A stretch of 64,000 nt of DNA from assembly GCA_016859345.1 (NCBI GenBank), contig CM029120.1:25677116-25741115 (forward strand), given 5' to 3'. The number at the start of each line of letters is the position of its first letter. The first letter of the stretch is position 1. Positions 61,680 through 64,000 of this stretch are shown here, one piece after another. Made by a program: the position numbers and the translations under genes. Source of the DNA: Istiophorus platypterus. Lineage: Eukaryota > Chordata > Actinopteri > Istiophoriformes > Istiophoridae. The notes under the pieces were generated by a model. It was not told the DNA's origin and did no database searches. It saw only the letters and a program-made list of their open reading frames with translations.

Positions 61680-63236
61680 AAACACATTTTCTGCCTGTTT
61701 GTCACACCTAAGATCGAAAAAAATCATCCTGTACATGACAAATCTGGAGGGGATTAAGAAATACAGAGATGGCTGGCAAAGGATGGACAACATCGACCTG
61801 CGCATCTACATAGGCCTGCTAATCCTGGCGGGTGTATACAGGTCCTGGGGCAAGGCCACGGCTAGCCTATGGGGCACAGAGATGGGGAGGGTGATTTTCC
61901 GCACCACGATGCTGCTCACTCTTTCACGCTTACTCGATGCTGATTTGACGACCGCAAGTCGAGACCGGCGAGATGCGCCACAGACAAACTGGCTGCCATA
62001 AGAGAGGTCTGGGACAAGTGGGCAGAGCAGCTACCACACCTCTGCAACCCCAGGTCAAACATGACATTGGACAAGCAACTGGTTCCTTTCAGAGGTGATA
62101 CGTTTTTCACAGCTGCGTCTGGTGCCATTTTCACTACCCATGGCTCTGACGTCCATGCTGATAATTACCTATTGTGCTAAATGCCCCTCCCCCCCCCCCC
62201 CCCCCAAAGGTCGTTGTCCTTTCCGGCAGTATATGCCCAGCAAGCCGGCAAGATATGGGATTGAGTCTGGGGTGGCCTGCAACGCCAAATCCAGCTGCGC
62301 TTGGAAGATGCAAATCTACACCAGCAGACTGGCCAGCAGAGGCCCGGAGAAAAAGAAGGGGATGTGGCTTGTGCTCAATGTCACAGAGGGACTGAGGGGC
62401 CGCAATGTCACATGTGACAGTTTCATCATCTCCTATGAACTTGGACAATGGCTCCTGGGAAAAAAGATGACCTTGGTTGGTACGATTCGAAAGAAAAAGA
62501 CCAAGCTCCCTCCTGCACTGCTTGTGCCATCGAAGGAAAGAAAGGTCTTGTCTTCGAGGTACGCCTTCACACCTACCACCACTCTAGTGTCATACCTCCC
62601 AAAAAAAACAAGAACATGGTATTTCTGAGCACACTGTACACAGAGGCTGAGGTTAGCAATCGCAAAGACAGAAGCCCGTCATCATCCTGGACTAAAACCG
62701 CAACAAAAGAGGCATGGACAATCTAGATAAGGTGATTGGGATGTACAGCTGCAGAAGGATGACAGCTCACTGGCCCCTGCTCGTATTTCACAATATCATC
62801 AACGTTTCCTCCTACAATGCCTTTGTTATATGGAGAGATACTAACCCTAACTGAATGCCTTGTAAGGAGAACAGGAGGAAGGTGTTCCTGGAGCAGCTGG
62901 GCATGGTGCTTGTGACTCCGTTGATCGAAAGAATGGAGCTTCTTCCCCGCACTGAAGCATCCGCGGTGGTTTTGAGAGCCGTCCAGAGAGCTGGGACTTG
63001 TGAGTGTCCTGAAGATTCATCTGCTGCCCTAGCTATGGCCAGTAAGAGGAAGAAGCATCAGATCTGCCCGCTGAAGAAGGACTGTAAAACACATACCGTG
63101 TGTGGCAGGTATAGGAAATATATCTGCAAAGGCTGTGCACTGGCATTCTGCCCTACATGTGCTTATCTAGGGCTTAGCAAGGGGTGGACAATTTGCACGG
63201 GGAATGTGTAGGAAACGAGGACAACGGGGGGGTTAA
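61680..63236 (+). pseudogene. Degenerate piggyBac (PGBD4-like) transposase, plus strand
   Basis: Read in order: 'IILYMTNLEGIKKYRDGW' and 'LLILAGVYRSWGKATASLW' (61699-62001), after a one-base shift near 61715. A further shift lies near 61940. In another frame come 'LAAIREVWDKWAEQLP' and 'LDKQLVPFRG', keeping the first catalytic Asp. 'RCPFRQYMPSKPARYGI' and 'NVTCDSFIISYELGQWLL' (to 62628) keep the second Asp. Shifts follow near 62590 and 62690, with 'MDNLDKVIG' keeping the third. A TGA near 62850 sits where the family has Trp. The end (62855-63211) has the Cys-rich 'CPLKKDCKTHTVC' and 'YICKGCALAFCPTC' ribbon. GGGGGGGTTAA at 63226-63236 fits a right piggyBac end at its TTAA target. The 5' end is missing. 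Confidence 0.9.
62095..62209 (+). other. 115-nt insert in the piggyBac frame with GT-AG borders (candidate intron)
   Basis: The conserved text 'VPFRG' and 'RCPFRQ', contiguous in related transposases as I know them, is split here by 115 nt. Removing 62095-62209, which starts with GT and ends with AG, rejoins the codons AGA GGT CGT exactly. The segment has a CTGAT/GCTAA branch-like site at about 62157-62180 and a C run of about 18 bases before AAAG. It could be a spliceosomal intron or a chance insertion with a GGT repeat at its edges. The donor GTGATA is weak. Confidence 0.4.
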
Positions 63237-63694
63237 ATGGCAGCATCACAGCCAAAAGTGACAATAACAGGATATAAGTAAATGATAAAACAGTGTAACA
63301 ATGGTACATGTAGAGAAGATGAAAAAAAAAAAAATCAGCAAACTGACTTAGTAATGTCAGTCACACAAGTAACCTTAAGTTTTTTAACATTTGCTAACAG
63401 ACTAAATTTAAGTCTGTCACAGCAAAACTCTGGAATGTATTAAAATGAGAAAGGATGGGTTTTATTGCCTATGAAATCACTGTCTTTATTTTTAAGCGGG
63501 AACCCCCTCCAAAACAGCTTGTGGACCAACTCTCTTTTCATATTCAGTAGACAAATGTAAATAAATCTTATCTAAATATATTATAATTGTAATTAAAACT
63601 TGTGAATACTATGAATCATATATCATAAAAATACATAGGATGTGACAATGTTTTTAACAAGTTTAGTATATTTGTGTGCAATTCATCTGACCAG
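63237..63694. other. AT-rich DNA upstream of the candidate exon
   Basis: No gene is seen. An A-rich tract lies at about 63322-63333. If the exon call is right, this is intron ending in TCATCTGACCAG. Confidence 0.45.
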
Positions 63695-63799
63695 GTACCT
63701 GAGCCAAGTCATGCGACTTAATTTCACTAGAGAGTCCCAACTGCGTTGCTTCAACCACCTGCTCAGCTATAACCTTCCACAGGAAATGGATCTGCTCAA
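63695..63799 (+). CDS. Candidate host coding exon, unidentified gene (partial)
   Basis: A 105-nt stretch is preceded by an acceptor TCATCTGACCAG (AG at 63693-63694) and followed by a strong donor GTATGT at 63800. Read in the only open phase it encodes 34 full codons: 'YLSQVMRLNFTRESQLRCF' followed by 'NHLLSYNLPQEMDLL'. One base of a split codon starts it and two end it, so it is phase-symmetrical. About 62% of third positions are G or C, although the surrounding DNA is AT-rich. The text has no repeat character and resembles no transposon protein I know, so it is more likely host. I do not recognise the protein. Neighbouring exons are not in the window, as far as I can see. Confidence 0.5.
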
Positions 63800-63808
63800 G
63801 TATGTTCC

Positions 63809-63818
63809 TGCAAACACA

Positions 63819-63861
<43 letters not shown>

Positions 63862-63960
63862 CAGACACTCTTGTTTTACATTAGGGACACTCATTGATAT
63901 AATGCATTCCCTAGCCCCTTAACCTTAACAATCACAAATAAATGCCTAAAGCTAATCCTA
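63809..63960. repeat. (CA)n microsatellite plus CA-associated dispersed repeat
   Basis: A CA array at about 63817-63860 is followed by ATTAGGGACACTCATTGATA, TAATGCATTCCCTAGCCCCT and TAACCTTAACAATCACAA, then spaced CCTAA words. This module trails CA arrays in many fish genomes. A diverged relative is at 50450-50690. Confidence 0.75.
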
Positions 63961-64000
63961 ATCCTCCTTTCAAAACAAAATTGTTCCACACAACAGTAAA

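Noticed and set aside
62134..62448. Minus-strand frame with a glycine run inside the piggyBac copy
   Set aside because: Opposite strand of the transposase; the glycine run is the C homopolymer read backwards.
1..64000. CRISPR arrays, tRNA or rRNA genes, operons, phage or bacterial islands
   Set aside because: No regularly spaced palindromic repeats, no tRNA cloverleaf or rRNA core recognised, and the sequence is clearly vertebrate in its transposon content.

Overview
This is a teleost-type vertebrate nuclear DNA window: AT-rich, full of decayed transposons, with several CA microsatellites and no bacterial features. The repeat mix points to a bony fish, probably a percomorph, though no single feature fixes the species. 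It combines an RTE-clade LINE with the fish-type 3' end, L2/CR1/Rex-like LINEs with an esterase-type ORF1, two Tc1 families, a piggyBac transposase, a Ty3/gypsy pol remnant, and short repeats opening with a CAATTCAATTTTATT-like block. Family names come from motif recognition, not a database search.

Layout. 1-10 kb: simple repeats, an old plus-strand LINE (2.6-4.17 kb) and retroelement-like promoter repeats. 10.2-20.5 kb: a young 5'-truncated RTE LINE with a 13-bp target duplication, then minus-strand LINE and Tc1 remnants. 20.5-34.9 kb: sparse, with a Ty3/gypsy pol remnant (25.6-26.5 kb) and a Tc1 copy (28.6-29.5 kb). 35-40.3 kb: a nested cluster of L2-like LINE, two Tc1 families, a tandem duplication of about 485 bp and a second LINE tail. 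41.4-44.55 kb: the clearest element, a near-complete RTE-clade LINE on the minus strand with a perfect 16-bp target duplication and two frameshifts. 45-61.6 kb: microsatellites, Tc1 and LINE fragments, and a possible piggyBac zinc-ribbon fragment. 61.68-63.24 kb: a decayed piggyBac transposase that keeps its catalytic aspartates and is split by a 115-nt segment with intron-like borders.

Host genes. The only good candidate is a 105-nt exon at 63695-63799 (plus strand), with clean splice borders and coding-like base use but no recognised protein. Most LINE copies lie on the minus strand, as expected if the window is largely intron of a plus-strand gene. I found no RNA genes, no CRISPR array and no operon-like system, and nothing I can defend as a new biological system. 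The main points of interest are recent LINE activity, the nested Tc1 duplication, the intron-like insert in piggyBac and the orphan exon.
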